Source of the DNA: an uncultured Geobacteraceae bacterium
Lineage (GTDB): Bacteria; Desulfobacterota; Desulfuromonadia; Geobacterales; Pseudopelobacteraceae
Direction: 5' to 3'
Assembly (NCBI GenBank): GCA_903939115.1
Contig: CAJAFV010000004.1
Span: 1 to 57,684, forward strand
Length of the DNA: 57,684 bases
Shown in pieces: positions 18,283 through 27,694 of the stretch. Made by a program: the position numbers and the translations under genes. Position 1 is the stretch's first letter, and every line of letters begins with the position of its first letter. The notes under the pieces are model-generated. The model saw only the letters and a program-made list of their open reading frames with translations. It was not told the DNA's origin and searched no databases.

Positions 18283-21200
18283 ATGATCCCTATGACCACT
18301 CGTATTCCCCAAACAATTGAATGTATCGCCGCACTCCGGCGCGGCGAACAGCGCGTCGTGGTGCCGGGTTTGAAAGGTTCGTCTCCGGCCCTGTTTGTCG
18401 CCGAACTGGTGCGGGCAGGTCTTGAGACTCCGCTGGTGATTACTGCAACTCAGGAAGCGGCAGAGGAATTTTGCCGTGAACTGGCCTTCTTCTCACGCGG
18501 AGACGTGTTTGCCGGGCTCTTTCCTGCCTGGGATGCCGCGCCGTTTTCAGCCTCTTCTCCGCACCCGGACGTAACCGGTGCCCGGCTTGATACGCTTTTC
18601 CGGCTGCAGAACGGTTTGTCACGGGTTGTCGTTGTGCCGATTGCAGCGGCACTGCAGCGGGTGCTTCCTCGAAAGACCCTCAATGATGCTTCCTGTTATC
18701 TGCTTGCCGGCGAAGATTTTGATCGCGACGACCTGTTGGCACGGCTGGTCCGGATGGGTTACGCCAATGTGCCGCTGGTGGAGGATCGTGGTACATTTGC
18801 CGTGCGGGGAGGTATTCTTGACATATTTCCACCCAATCTGCCGACTCCGGTCCGAATCGAGTTCTTTGGTGATACGGCTGAGACCATGCGAGCCTTTGAT
18901 CCACTGACGCAGCGCTCTCTGCAGCCGATTGAAGAGCTGGTGCTGCTTCCTTCCCGGGAGTTGCTGCTGTCTGATGAGGTTTTGGCAGATATTGCCCCGC
19001 GACTGAAACAGTGCTGCGACGATCTTGATATTCCGGCCAATCGCCGTCGTCTGATTCTGGAGGATTTGCAGAATGCAGTGTATTTCCAGGGGATCGACTT
19101 TCTGCAGCCACTTCTTCATCCCGGTCTTGAAACACTCTTTGACTACGTTCCTGCGTCAGCTCCGCTGATTCTGCTTGATCCGGAAGCGATTAGTTATGCC
19201 TGCCTCAGTTTCTGCACAGAGGTTGAGGAGGGTGTCGTCAAGGCGGCAGATACGGGAGTAGTTCACTCTCCGGCCGAAGAACTGTTTTTGGGCGCTTCAG
19301 AATTGGATGCCGTTTTTGCATGTCATCACGTGATTGAGCTGTCCGGTCTTCTCCTTGGTGCGCCTGAAGAAACGGCAACCATTGCTGTTGCCTGCCAGGA
19401 TAACAGCGATCTGCGGGTGAATGTGTCGAAGGAGAGCAGTCACGCTCTGGCTCCGCTGGCCAATACGCTGCGCCAATGGCTCGACGGCGGGCAGCAGGTT
19501 GCGATTGCCTGTCATCAGCCGCCGCAGGCTGAACGGCTTAAGGATCTTCTCTCTCCATACAAGATTCCCTGTTCCATCAGCGAAACCGGGTTTGCAGAGG
19601 TGGCGGGCATAAAGACGCAAAACCGTGCGCCACTGCCTGCCGTTAAAATCCTCATTGGCGATATTTCCCGCGGCTTCCGCCTTCCCGATTCAAACCTGAT
19701 CCTGATTGCCGAGGAAGAGCTGTTCGGCAGGCGGGTCAGGCGCCGCGGCGTTTCCGAGGTGCGCAAGAAACAGCTCCTCGCTTCTCTGGCCGAACTAAAG
19801 CCGGGCGATTATATGGTGCACATCGACCACGGCATCGCCCTCTACCGCGGGCTGCAGCATATCAGCGTCGGGAACACCGGCGGCGATTTCCTGCTGCTGG
19901 AGTATGCCGGTTCAGACAAGCTGTTTCTCCCGGTGGACCGCCTCGGCCTCGTGCAACGCTATGTCGGCCCTGAAGGGAGCCATCCGGCGCTTGATAAGCT
20001 GGGCGGGGTCTCCTGGGAGAAATCAAAAGGTAAGGCGCGCAAAAACATTGAAGAGCTTGCCGGAGAGCTGTTGGAGATTTATGCCCGGCGCCAACTCTCC
20101 GAGGGTTTCTCCTTTTCTCCCCCTGATGAGATGTATCGTGAGTTCGAAGCGTCTTTTGCCTGGGAGGAAACACCGGACCAGCTCTCTGCAATTCAGGACG
20201 TGCTGGCCGATATGCAGCATTCAAAGCCGATGGATCGACTTGTCTGCGGTGATGTCGGCTACGGTAAAACTGAAGTCGCGCTGCGGGGCGCGTTCAAATC
20301 GGCGCTGGATGGCAAGCAGGTCGGCATCCTCGTGCCGACGACTATTCTGGCCCAGCAGCATTATGAAACATTCCGTGAGCGCCTGAAGGATTATCCGGTC
20401 ACCGTCGAGGTGCTTTCCCGTTTCCGTACCGCCAAAGAGCAGAAGGAAATTCTTGAACGGCTCAAGAAGGGGAACATCGACATCATCATCGGCACCCACC
20501 GCCTGCTGCAGAAAGATGTCGCCTTCAAGGATCTCGGTCTGATGATCATCGATGAAGAGCAGCGCTTCGGGGTCAAGGACAAGGAACGGCTCAAGTCGTT
20601 CCGGGCGGTGGTTGATGTCATGACGCTTACCGCCACGCCGATTCCGCGCACGCTCTACATGTCGATGATGGGAATCCGCGACCTTTCGATCATCGATACC
20701 CCGCCGGTGGACCGCCTCGCGGTCAAAACGATCGTCTCCCGCTTTTCCGAAGAGCTGATCCGTGAAGCGGTACTGCGTGAATTGCGCCGGGGGGGGCAGG
20801 TCTTTTTCGTCCATAACCGCGTCCAGACGATCGGTAAACGGGCGGAACTGCTGGCGCAACTGGTGCCGGAAGCCAGAATAGCTGTCGGGCATGGGCAGAT
20901 GGGGGAGCATGAACTGGAGAAGGTTATGCTCGGTTTCATGCATGGTGAAACCAACCTGCTCCTCTGTACGACCATCATCGAATCGGGCCTTGATATCCCC
21001 AATGCCAATACCCTGATCGTTGATCACGCCGACAAGTTCGGTCTGTCGCAGCTGTACCAATTGCGGGGACGGGTGGGGCGCTCTACCCAGCGCGGCTACG
21101 CCTATCTGCTGATTCCCGGCGAGGCGGCGATTACATCCGACGCCCGGGAGCGGCTGCGTGTGCTGCAGGAGATCTCCGAACTCGGGGCCGGTTTCCGTAT

Positions 21201-21792
21201 CGCCACCCATGACATGGAGATACGCGGAGCAGGGGACATGCTCGGCAACCGCCAATCCGGAACGGTCACCGAAATCGGTTTTGAGCTGTACAACCAGATG
21301 CTGGAAGAAACCATCTCCCGTATGCGGGGCGAAGAGTCGATCGAGCGGGTTGAGCCGGAAATAAGTCTCAAGGTGCCGGCCTTCATACCGGAGGCGTACG
21401 TCAAGGATGCCGGGCAGCGACTGGTGATCTACAAGAAGCTGACTCAGGCCGAATCTGAAGATGACGTGCTGGACGTGCAGAACGAGGTGCTTGATCGTTT
21501 TGGAAAATATCCGCTTGCGACATCCTACCTGTTCGAGATCATGAAGCTTCGGGTGCTGCTGAAAAAGCTGATCGTCCGTCAGATCGATTTTGACGGTAAA
21601 GCGGTGATCATCTCCTTCCATCCGCGCACCCCGGCTCAACCGGACACCATTATCGGCATGATGCGGAGTGAACCGAAAAAATATCAGTTCACCCCGGATT
21701 TTAAACTTGTCTGCACCTTGAAAGACACCTCGTTTGAGGGAATCCTGGATATGGCAAAGGGTGTGTTGAAGCGGCTGTTGCCGAGTCCGTAG
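18283..21792 (+). CDS. mfd: Transcription-repair coupling factor
   Basis: A protein of about 1169 residues. Mfd displaces RNA polymerase stalled at lesions and recruits UvrA. Domains in order: a UvrB-like N-terminal module (GLKGSSPALFVAELVRAG, then RGGILDIFPP); the RNA polymerase-interacting CarD-like domain (KPGDYMVHIDHGIALYRGL); an SF2 translocase with Walker A CGDVGYGKTEVALR, DEEQRFGVKDKE, the TATPIPRTLYMS block and the QLRGRVGRS motif; and the C-terminal regulatory domain. ATG 18283 or 18292 is preferred because the upstream ATG overlaps the promoter. A long opposite-strand open frame inside it is a shadow of its codon bias. Confidence 0.95.
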   Translation: MIPMTTRIPQTIECIAALRRGEQRVVVPGLKGSSPALFVAELVRAGLETPLVITATQEAAEEFCRELAFFSRGDVFAGLFPAWDAAPFSASSPHPDVTGARLDTLFRLQNGLSRVVVVPIAAALQRVLPRKTLNDASCYLLAGEDFDRDDLLARLVRMGYANVPLVEDRGTFAVRGGILDIFPPNLPTPVRIEFFGDTAETMRAFDPLTQRSLQPIEELVLLPSRELLLSDEVLADIAPRLKQCCDDLDIPANRRRLILEDLQNAVYFQGIDFLQPLLHPGLETLFDYVPASAPLILLDPEAISYACLSFCTEVEEGVVKAADTGVVHSPAEELFLGASELDAVFACHHVIELSGLLLGAPEETATIAVACQDNSDLRVNVSKESSHALAPLANTLRQWLDGGQQVAIACHQPPQAERLKDLLSPYKIPCSISETGFAEVAGIKTQNRAPLPAVKILIGDISRGFRLPDSNLILIAEEELFGRRVRRRGVSEVRKKQLLASLAELKPGDYMVHIDHGIALYRGLQHISVGNTGGDFLLLEYAGSDKLFLPVDRLGLVQRYVGPEGSHPALDKLGGVSWEKSKGKARKNIEELAGELLEIYARRQLSEGFSFSPPDEMYREFEASFAWEETPDQLSAIQDVLADMQHSKPMDRLVCGDVGYGKTEVALRGAFKSALDGKQVGILVPTTILAQQHYETFRERLKDYPVTVEVLSRFRTAKEQKEILERLKKGNIDIIIGTHRLLQKDVAFKDLGLMIIDEEQRFGVKDKERLKSFRAVVDVMTLTATPIPRTLYMSMMGIRDLSIIDTPPVDRLAVKTIVSRFSEELIREAVLRELRRGGQVFFVHNRVQTIGKRAELLAQLVPEARIAVGHGQMGEHELEKVMLGFMHGETNLLLCTTIIESGLDIPNANTLIVDHADKFGLSQLYQLRGRVGRSTQRGYAYLLIPGEAAITSDARERLRVLQEISELGAGFRIATHDMEIRGAGDMLGNRQSGTVTEIGFELYNQMLEETISRMRGEESIERVEPEISLKVPAFIPEAYVKDAGQRLVIYKKLTQAESEDDVLDVQNEVLDRFGKYPLATSYLFEIMKLRVLLKKLIVRQIDFDGKAVIISFHPRTPAQPDTIIGMMRSEPKKYQFTPDFKLVCTLKDTSFEGILDMAKGVLKRLLPSP

Positions 21793-21872
21793 AGACTGTC
21801 TCCATGTTAATCTATTCCGCGTTTGCCCAACTTTCCTTTGACTGACCCCATCTAATCGTATATACAATAAAC

Positions 21873-22160
21873 ATGGTTTACGAATGGGATGAAAATAAGC
21901 GTCGGGTAAACATCGAAAAGCACGGATATGATCTTTCATACGGCGATCTTGTGTATGAATCACTCGACAAGGTCACATTCGAAAGTCACCGTCAGCATGA
22001 ACATCGATGGTGTGATGTCGCTATGATCGAGGGCGAGATATTTGCTCTGATTCTCACCTATACCGTCCGAAGTAATGCAGTTCGCTTTATCTCGCTGCGC
22101 AGAGCCAGTCGCAAGGAAAGGAGACACTATTATGGGCAAAATTGTCAGAATGACATCTGA
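21873..22160 (+). CDS. brnT: BrnT family toxin
   Basis: A protein of 95 residues. BrnT toxins are small RelE-fold ribonucleases that inhibit translation. The opening YEWDENKRRVNIEKHG, the central GDLVYES, the RWCDVAMIEG strand and the C-terminal FISLRRASRKERRHY match the family. Its end overlaps the antitoxin gene by 29 bases, the usual brnT-brnA order. The ATG at 21873 has no strong ribosome site. The pair sits between mfd and an M48 peptidase gene, with no other mobile feature visible. Confidence 0.85.
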   Translation: MVYEWDENKRRVNIEKHGYDLSYGDLVYESLDKVTFESHRQHEHRWCDVAMIEGEIFALILTYTVRSNAVRFISLRRASRKERRHYYGQNCQNDI

Positions 22161-22479
22161 AGAAATCAAAGCCATGCGTGCCGCAGGCGGTGACATGACA
22201 AGCCGGGAGCGCGTCGGCAACCTGACGGAAGAAGAAGTTGAGCGAATAGCCCTGGAAGACCCTGACAACTTTTTGAAAACTGATGAAGAGTGGGAACGAG
22301 TCATCGTTCATCGTCCAGGACTTCGTGGACCACAAAAAGCTCCAATCAAAAAACCGTTGGCTATCCGACTTTCGCCTGATGTGGTTGAATACTTCAAGGC
22401 AACAGGGACTGGCTGGCAATCGCGCATAGACTCTGCCCTTCGTGACTGGATGACTGGGCATCCGATGAAACAGGTTTGA
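22132..22479 (+). CDS. brnA: BrnA family antitoxin
   Basis: A protein of 115 residues. BrnA binds and neutralises BrnT and represses the operon through a C-terminal ribbon-helix-helix fold. That fold is visible at the end: KKPLAIRLSPDVVEYFKATG followed by GWQSRIDSALRDWM. The N-terminal half is the charged toxin-binding segment (SEEIKAMRAAGGD, EEEVERIALEDPDNFL). ATG 22132 is chosen for the AAAGGAG upstream; the longer reading extends into brnT. Confidence 0.87.
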   Translation: MGKIVRMTSEEIKAMRAAGGDMTSRERVGNLTEEEVERIALEDPDNFLKTDEEWERVIVHRPGLRGPQKAPIKKPLAIRLSPDVVEYFKATGTGWQSRIDSALRDWMTGHPMKQV

Positions 22480-22515
22480 CTCATTTTGGTAGTAACCTGG
22501 TATAAGGAGCCTTTT

Positions 22516-23310
22516 ATGTCCCGTTTAATTGCCGTCCTCTTGGTATCTGTTACGCTGTCCGCCTGCAGCACTGTTCCGGTTACCGGGCGCTCGCAGCTCA
22601 ATCTGATCCCCGGTTCGTCAATGCTGTCGATGAGCGCCCAGCAGTACGGAACTTTTCTGAAGGAAAACAAGCTCAGCCAGAATCAGCAGCAGGTCGCCAC
22701 GGTCAAGCGGGTTGGCAGCCGGATTCAGGATGCCGTTGAGCGTTATTTTGCTTCGAGCGGCCTGCAGGATTATCTGAAAAAATATAAATGGGAATTCAAT
22801 CTGGTCGAAGACAAACAGGTTAATGCCTGGTGCATGCCGGGGGGGAAAGTGGTGGTTTACACCGGAATCCTGCCGGTAGCGCAGGATGATACCGGGCTGG
22901 CGGTGGTAATGGGGCACGAAATTGCCCATGCGATTGCCGAACACGGCAATGAACGGATGAGCCAGGGTCTGCTTGCCCAGTTAGGAGGGACGGCACTTGC
23001 AACGGCTCTTTCCACACAACCGGATGTCACGCGGCAGCTCTGGATGTCTGTATACGGAGTGGGCGCCCAGTATGGGGCATTGATGCCGTACGGCCGGATG
23101 CAGGAAAGCGAGGCGGACCATCTCGGCCTGGTCTTTATGACGATGGCCGGTTACGACCCGAATTCTGCAGTTACGTTCTGGGAGCGGATGGCTGCACAAA
23201 AAGGGGGGAAGGCGCCGCCGGAGTTTCTGAGTACACACCCCGCGGACGCCACTCGGATTGCCAACATCAAACGGCTGATTCCGGAGGTCCTGGCAAAATA
23301 TCGGAAGTAA
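22516..23310 (+). CDS. M48 family metalloprotease, lipoprotein
   Basis: A protein of 264 residues. The lipoprotein signal MSRLIAVLLVSVTLSAC places it in the periplasm, attached to a membrane. The zinc site HEIAHAIAEHG and the third ligand region QESEADHLG are intact, typical of the LoiP/YcaL/BepA-like M48 group that checks outer-membrane proteins. The start is set by AAGGAG at good spacing before ATG 22516. It converges with mqnD, one base apart. Confidence 0.88.
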   Translation: MSRLIAVLLVSVTLSACSTVPVTGRSQLNLIPGSSMLSMSAQQYGTFLKENKLSQNQQQVATVKRVGSRIQDAVERYFASSGLQDYLKKYKWEFNLVEDKQVNAWCMPGGKVVVYTGILPVAQDDTGLAVVMGHEIAHAIAEHGNERMSQGLLAQLGGTALATALSTQPDVTRQLWMSVYGVGAQYGALMPYGRMQESEADHLGLVFMTMAGYDPNSAVTFWERMAAQKGGKAPPEFLSTHPADATRIANIKRLIPEVLAKYRK

Positions 23311-23311
23311 T

Positions 23312-24151
23312 TCATTGTGCCATGAAGAGAGGCGCCGTAGACGCCGGAATGATCCCCGCCTGCCCGGCTTGCTGCAGCAGACACGTTATCGCACGAACTC
23401 CTTCATCGCCCAGTTCTGTTGAAAAATCATTAACATAGAGGCCGATATGGGCGGCGCAGACCTCCGGACTCATCTCTTGGGCATGTTCGCCGATATAGCG
23501 CCCCGCCTTGTCGGGATGAGCACGAGCGTATTCAACTCCGGCCTTTAGTGCCCGCTCGACAGCGGATATAGTTGCCATCCCCAGCGAGCGCCGTGCCACA
23601 ATGCCGCCGAGCGGTATCGGCAGGCCGGTCTCCCCCTCCCACCACTCTCCCAGATCGAGCAGTTTGTGCAGCCCGAACCCCTGGTAGGTAAAACGCGATT
23701 CGTGAATAATCAGCCCGGCATCGACGTTGCCACTCAGAACCGCATCCATTATTTCATTAAAGGGCATGACAATAAAGTTATCCAACGCCGGATCAAACAG
23801 CTGCAACAGCAGGAGCGCTGTGGTATAGCGGCCGGGCACGGCGATGGTCCTGCCGCGCAGTGCGTGCGGATCACCTTTTTCCGAAGCCACCAGCAGCGGC
23901 CCGCAGCCGCGACCCAGAGCACTGCCGGAGCGAAGCAGGGCATACTCTTCACGGATATGTCCCAACGCGTGATAGGAAACCTTGCTGACATCCAGTTCAC
24001 CGGCACGCGCCAGTTGATTGAGGGTCTCGACATCCTCCAGTCGCTCCCGGTAGAGCAGGCCTCCCGTATCTATCAGGCCATGCACGAGTGGATAGAACAT
24101 GAAGGTGTCGTTGGGGCAGGGCGAAAAGCCGAGGGTAAGTTCTTTGGTCAT
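23312..24151 (-). CDS. mqnD: 1,4-dihydroxy-6-naphthoate synthase
   Basis: A protein of 279 residues. MqnD converts cyclic dehypoxanthine futalosine to 1,4-dihydroxy-6-naphthoate in the futalosine route to menaquinone. The fold is that of a periplasmic-binding-protein-like enzyme. Seen here: the N-terminal LGFSPCPNDTFMFYPL, DVSKVSYHALGHI, GRGCGPLLV, and LIIHESRFTYQGFGL. It implies that this organism makes menaquinone by the futalosine rather than the MenF-D pathway. It stands with dtd on the same strand, about 20 bases apart. Confidence 0.92.
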   Translation of the reverse strand: MTKELTLGFSPCPNDTFMFYPLVHGLIDTGGLLYRERLEDVETLNQLARAGELDVSKVSYHALGHIREEYALLRSGSALGRGCGPLLVASEKGDPHALRGRTIAVPGRYTTALLLLQLFDPALDNFIVMPFNEIMDAVLSGNVDAGLIIHESRFTYQGFGLHKLLDLGEWWEGETGLPIPLGGIVARRSLGMATISAVERALKAGVEYARAHPDKAGRYIGEHAQEMSPEVCAAHIGLYVNDFSTELGDEGVRAITCLLQQAGQAGIIPASTAPLFMAQ

Positions 24152-24170
24152 TTGAGGTCACCATAAATTG

Positions 24171-24626
24171 TTATTTCGTCGAAAATTGTTGCCGCTCCAG
24201 AATAAAGGTTACCGGACCGTCATTTACCAGGGCCACCTGCATATCTGCCTGAAAGATGCCGGTAGCCACCGGCACACCAACCCGCCTGGCGGACTCGACA
24301 AAGTAGTCATAGAGCCGCTTTCCTTCGTCAGCAGGCGCAGCGGTGTCGAAGGAGGGACGCCTTCCTTTTGCGCAGTTGCCGGCCAGGGTAAACTGGGAGA
24401 CTACCAGCAGGGCACCGCTGATATCAATAACAGACAGGTTCATTTTGCCCTCCTCGTCAGAGAAAATGCGCAGGGTTGAGATCTTATCCACCAGCCAGTC
24501 AGCGTCAGTCTCGTCATCACCCTTTTCAATACCGAGCAGAATTGCGATCCCTTGGCCGATCTTGCCGACAATTGTATCCTCGACTGTTACCGAGGCCGAT
24601 GTAACGCGTTGGATAACAGCTTTCAC
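24171..24626 (-). CDS. dtd: D-aminoacyl-tRNA deacylase
   Basis: A protein of 151 residues. It removes D-amino acids or glycine mis-attached to tRNA. The signature [17 protein letters not shown] is complete, and the cross-dimer motif near the C-terminus reads [10 protein letters not shown]. The start [16 protein letters not shown] is standard for the family, so there is no doubt about the N-terminus. It lies between mqnD and the DUF362 gene, all on the minus strand. Confidence 0.94.
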   Translation of the reverse strand: MKAVIQRVTSASVTVEDTIVGKIGQGIAILLGIEKGDDETDADWLVDKISTLRIFSDEEGKMNLSVIDISGALLVVSQFTLAGNCAKGRRPSFDTAAPADEGKRLYDYFVESARRVGVPVATGIFQADMQVALVNDGPVTFILERQQFSTK

Positions 24627-24652
24627 GTGTTACGTCCTTTTTCCATAAATCA

Positions 24653-25756
24653 TTACACCCTCACCAACTCATACTTCCTGCTTCCCAGCCCGATCTTTTC
24701 TCCATGCTCCAGCTGCACCTCCCATGGTATCTGCGGCCAGCAGCCACGGAATTTATCGCCACCCGGTTCGTGGCCGGTCTGTAGCGCGGAGCCTTCGTTG
24801 CCGCAGGCGCCGTTGACCAGATCGGCGCATGCCTGGTCGATTGCGACCGGGTCGGTGGCAGCGCAGATGCCGATATCGTTGACGATCGGGGCATCTGCAT
24901 GGCCATAGCAGTCGCAGGCGGGGGATACCTGGGTGATGAAATTGATGTAGATCGCTTTGCCTTCCTTGCCGGTCAGTGCCCCCTTGGCATATTCGGCCAT
25001 CTTGCGCATGACCATGTCGGCAGCTTCGTTCCACTGGATACTGATCGCCTTGACCGGGCAGACGGTGATGCAACGGGAGCAGCCGGCACATTTCTGCGGA
25101 TCGATGAACGCTTTGCCGTCGGTGATGACAATCGCGCCGTGGGCGCAGGATTTGGGGCAGATGCCGCAGCCGATACAGCTTTTCTGCGTTACCTTGGGGG
25201 CAACAGTGGAATGCTGCACCAGTTTTCCTTTGCGGCTGGCGCACCCCATGCCGATGTTTTTAAGCGCACCGCCGAAGCCGGTCAGCTCGTGACACTTAAA
25301 GTGGGTCATGGCGACGATCGAGTCAGCCTCAATTATTTCGGTGCCGATGTAGGCTTTTTTCAGCAATTCGCCATCGACTGCAACCTCGGTCTCGGTGACT
25401 CCGCGCAGGCCGTCGCTGATGACAAGCGGCGCGCTGACGCAGGCGTAGCCGAAACCGTTCTCGATGGCGCAGGTCAATGCTGATACCGCTTCTTTGCGCT
25501 GGCCTGGGTAGAGTGTGGAAGAATCAGTCAGAAACGGGAGTGCGCCGAGTTTTTTTATCTCCTCAACTACGCGCCTCGCAAAGACCGGGCGGAGGTAGGC
25601 GTGGTTCCCCTTCTCACCGAAATGGATCTTAACCGCCGTCAGATCTCCATCAGAGACGGATTGAGGGAGCCCTGCCAACGTAAGGAGTCTGGCGATTTTG
25701 TCAAACAGATTTTCCTTCTGGCCGGTACGCATGTCACTAAAAAAGACTTTAGCCAT
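24653..25756 (-). CDS. DUF362 protein with two 4Fe-4S clusters
   Basis: A protein of 367 residues. The N-terminal two thirds are DUF362 (KVFFSDMR, KIHFGEKGNHAYLRP, MTHFKCHELTGFGGALKNIGMG). A ferredoxin insertion follows with CIGCGICPKSCAHGAI and CAGCSRCITVCPVKAI, and the DUF362 domain then resumes (DCYGHADAPIVNDIGICAATDPVAIDQA). The family is common in anaerobes and is presumed to take part in electron transfer; no substrate is known. No transmembrane segment is seen. It is divergent from hcp, sharing the intergenic region that holds the palindromic operator. Confidence 0.85.
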   Translation of the reverse strand: MAKVFFSDMRTGQKENLFDKIARLLTLAGLPQSVSDGDLTAVKIHFGEKGNHAYLRPVFARRVVEEIKKLGALPFLTDSSTLYPGQRKEAVSALTCAIENGFGYACVSAPLVISDGLRGVTETEVAVDGELLKKAYIGTEIIEADSIVAMTHFKCHELTGFGGALKNIGMGCASRKGKLVQHSTVAPKVTQKSCIGCGICPKSCAHGAIVITDGKAFIDPQKCAGCSRCITVCPVKAISIQWNEAADMVMRKMAEYAKGALTGKEGKAIYINFITQVSPACDCYGHADAPIVNDIGICAATDPVAIDQACADLVNGACGNEGSALQTGHEPGGDKFRGCWPQIPWEVQLEHGEKIGLGSRKYELVRV

Positions 25757-25783
25757 CTCATTTCTCCTTTAAAGGTGATATTT

Positions 25784-25797
25784 TTGACAACCGTCAA
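25784..25797 (+). promoter_or_regulatory. Palindromic CRP/FNR-type operator upstream of hcp
   Basis: TTGAC-AACC-GTCAA is a perfect inverted repeat. Its half sites match what I recall for NO/redox-sensing CRP/FNR regulators (HcpR, Dnr/NnrR type). Its centre lies about 40 bases before the start of transcription predicted from the -10 box, the position where such proteins activate. Confidence 0.65.
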
Positions 25798-25817
25798 GTT
25801 TTTCCCCAAAAAAACGG

Positions 25818-25823
25818 TATACT
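25818..25823 (+). promoter_or_regulatory. -10 element of the hcp promoter
   Basis: TATACT stands 20 bases after the operator. There is no separate -35 box; the right half of the operator occupies that place, as in class II activator-dependent promoters. Confidence 0.55.
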
Positions 25824-25893
25824 CTTCCTATCATAAAAAATAAAAAAACTCATCACACGAGTTAAATCGATCCACCACAAAAAGGAGAACAGC

Positions 25894-27495
25894 ATGAGCA
25901 TGTTTTGTAACCAATGTGAGCAGGCAGCAAACGGTACCGGTTGTAACATTGCCGGAGTATGCGGTAAGAACCCCGAAGTATCTGCGCTGCAGGATCATCT
26001 GATGTACGGCCTGAAGAGCCTGGCGCTGTATTCTGATAAGCTGGGGCGCAACGTCGAGATTGACCGCTTTACCATTGAAGGACTCTTTTCCACGGTCACC
26101 AACGTAGATTTCGATGCAGCACGTATCGGCGGCATGATCAAACAGTGCTACGATCTGAAAGAAAAGGCTAAAGCCGCTGCCGGTGTGACTCTCTCCGGTC
26201 CGGTTGCCGACTGGAAACCGGCTGCTGATCTTGCCGGAATGTCTGCACAGGGCGAAACGCACGGCCTCAGTACTCTGCATGTCAATGAGGATATCCGTTC
26301 CATCATCGAAATTCTGCTCCTCGGGCTTAAAGGTATGGCTGCATATATGGATCACGCCATGATCCATGGCAGAACTGATGATGAAGTCATGGCCTTTTTT
26401 CAGAAGGCGTTGGCAGCTACGACTGATACCAATCTGGGACTGATGGATTTCGTTGGTCTTTCCATGGAGTGCGGCAAGCATAACCTTACCGTTATGGGGC
26501 TGCTCAATGCTGCCAACACCGATGCGTACGGTCATCCGGTCCCGACAGCTGTTCAGCTCGGCACCAAGGCCGGCAAGGCCATCCTCGTCACCGGCCACGA
26601 TCTGAAGATGCTGGAAGAGCTGCTCAAGCAGACTGAAGGTAAAGGCATCAACATCTACACCCACGGCGAAATGTTGCCGGCACACGGCTATCCCGGCCTG
26701 AAAAAATACACGCACCTGGTTGGTAACTTTGGTGGCGCATGGCAGGACCAGGCGAAAGAGTTTCTGCACTTCCCCGGCGCAATCATCTTCAATACCAATT
26801 GTATTCAAAAGCCGTCGGACAGTTACAAAGACCGCCTCTACACCTGGGGTCTGGTTGCATGGCCTGACGTAAAGCACGTTGACGGCTGGGATTTCTCAGC
26901 GGTAATCAATAAGGCTCTTGAACTTCCGGGTCTGCCCGAAAATCCGGGTCAGGAGATTCTGACCGGCTTTGGCCACAACGCAGTACTCGGTGTCGCTGAC
27001 AAGGTTATTGCCGCCGTCAAGTCCGGCGACATCAAGCACTTCTTCCTGATCGGCGGCTGCGACGGCGCTAAATCCGGACGTAACTACTACACTGAATTTG
27101 CCGAAAAGCTCCCCAAGGATACCGTTATCCTGACGCTTGCCTGCGGCAAGTACCGCTTCAATAAGCTTGATTTCGGCGATATCGGAGGCATTCCGCGTCT
27201 GCTTGACGTTGGTCAGTGCAACGATGCCTATTCTGCCATTCAGATCGCCGTAGCACTGGCAGGCGCTTTTGAGTGCGGTGTCAACGACCTACCGCTCTCG
27301 ATGATTCTCTCCTGGTACGAGCAGAAGGCGGTTGTCATTCTGCTGACCCTGTTCCATCTCGGTATCAAGAACATCAAGCTCGGACCTTCACTGCCGGCTT
27401 TTATAACCCCGAATGTCCTCAACTTCCTGGTTGAGAACTTCAACATCGCTCCGATCACCACCGTCGAAGCTGATATGAAGGCAATTCTTGGCTAG
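25894..27495 (+). CDS. hcp: Hydroxylamine reductase / hybrid-cluster protein
   Basis: A protein of 533 residues. Hcp reduces hydroxylamine in vitro and is thought to act mainly as an NO reductase or protein S-nitrosylase under nitrosative stress. The N-terminal CNQCEQAANGTGCNIAGVC (C-x2-C-x8-C-x5-C) binds the first cluster. The hybrid-cluster ligands are spread through the C-terminal half (SMECGKHN, NTNCIQKP, GGCDGAK, TLACGKYRFNKL, VGQCNDAYSA). AAAAGGAG precedes the ATG well. An activator-type operator and promoter lie about 100 bases upstream, and a hairpin follows the stop. Confidence 0.96.
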   Translation: MSMFCNQCEQAANGTGCNIAGVCGKNPEVSALQDHLMYGLKSLALYSDKLGRNVEIDRFTIEGLFSTVTNVDFDAARIGGMIKQCYDLKEKAKAAAGVTLSGPVADWKPAADLAGMSAQGETHGLSTLHVNEDIRSIIEILLLGLKGMAAYMDHAMIHGRTDDEVMAFFQKALAATTDTNLGLMDFVGLSMECGKHNLTVMGLLNAANTDAYGHPVPTAVQLGTKAGKAILVTGHDLKMLEELLKQTEGKGINIYTHGEMLPAHGYPGLKKYTHLVGNFGGAWQDQAKEFLHFPGAIIFNTNCIQKPSDSYKDRLYTWGLVAWPDVKHVDGWDFSAVINKALELPGLPENPGQEILTGFGHNAVLGVADKVIAAVKSGDIKHFFLIGGCDGAKSGRNYYTEFAEKLPKDTVILTLACGKYRFNKLDFGDIGGIPRLLDVGQCNDAYSAIQIAVALAGAFECGVNDLPLSMILSWYEQKAVVILLTLFHLGIKNIKLGPSLPAFITPNVLNFLVENFNIAPITTVEADMKAILG

Positions 27496-27525
27496 TTGTC
27501 TGGCCGCACACCGCTGAACCACAAA

Positions 27526-27562
27526 GCGCCCCCGTCGGAAGTTCCGGCGGGGGTGCTTTGCC
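27526..27562 (+). terminator. Hairpin terminator after hcp
   Basis: AAAGCGCCCCCG and CGGGGGTGCTTT pair with the stem extended by CGG/CCG around a 5-base loop. All positions pair if G-T is allowed. There is only a TTT end and no longer T-tract, so it may be a weak or protein-assisted terminator. Confidence 0.6.
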
Positions 27563-27694
27563 ATGCGGTCTCAAGCTGAAGCGTGATCTGATCCTGCTGC
27601 TCTTTCAATCCTTCAACGTACCTGTCAAGGCGTTGATCAGGTGAACAGATGCACCTTCATGAGGGTTCTACTCTCCAACCTTGGTGTTGGTGAT

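Noticed and set aside
20221..21963. Open frame of 580 codons on the minus strand opposite mfd
   Set aside because: Shadow frame: mfd motifs are fully conserved on the plus strand, and the antisense product has no recognisable domain and a composition typical of antisense GC-rich codons.
25831..26877. Open frame of 348 codons opposite hcp
   Set aside because: It covers the hcp cysteine motifs and promoter on the opposite strand; no domain is visible.
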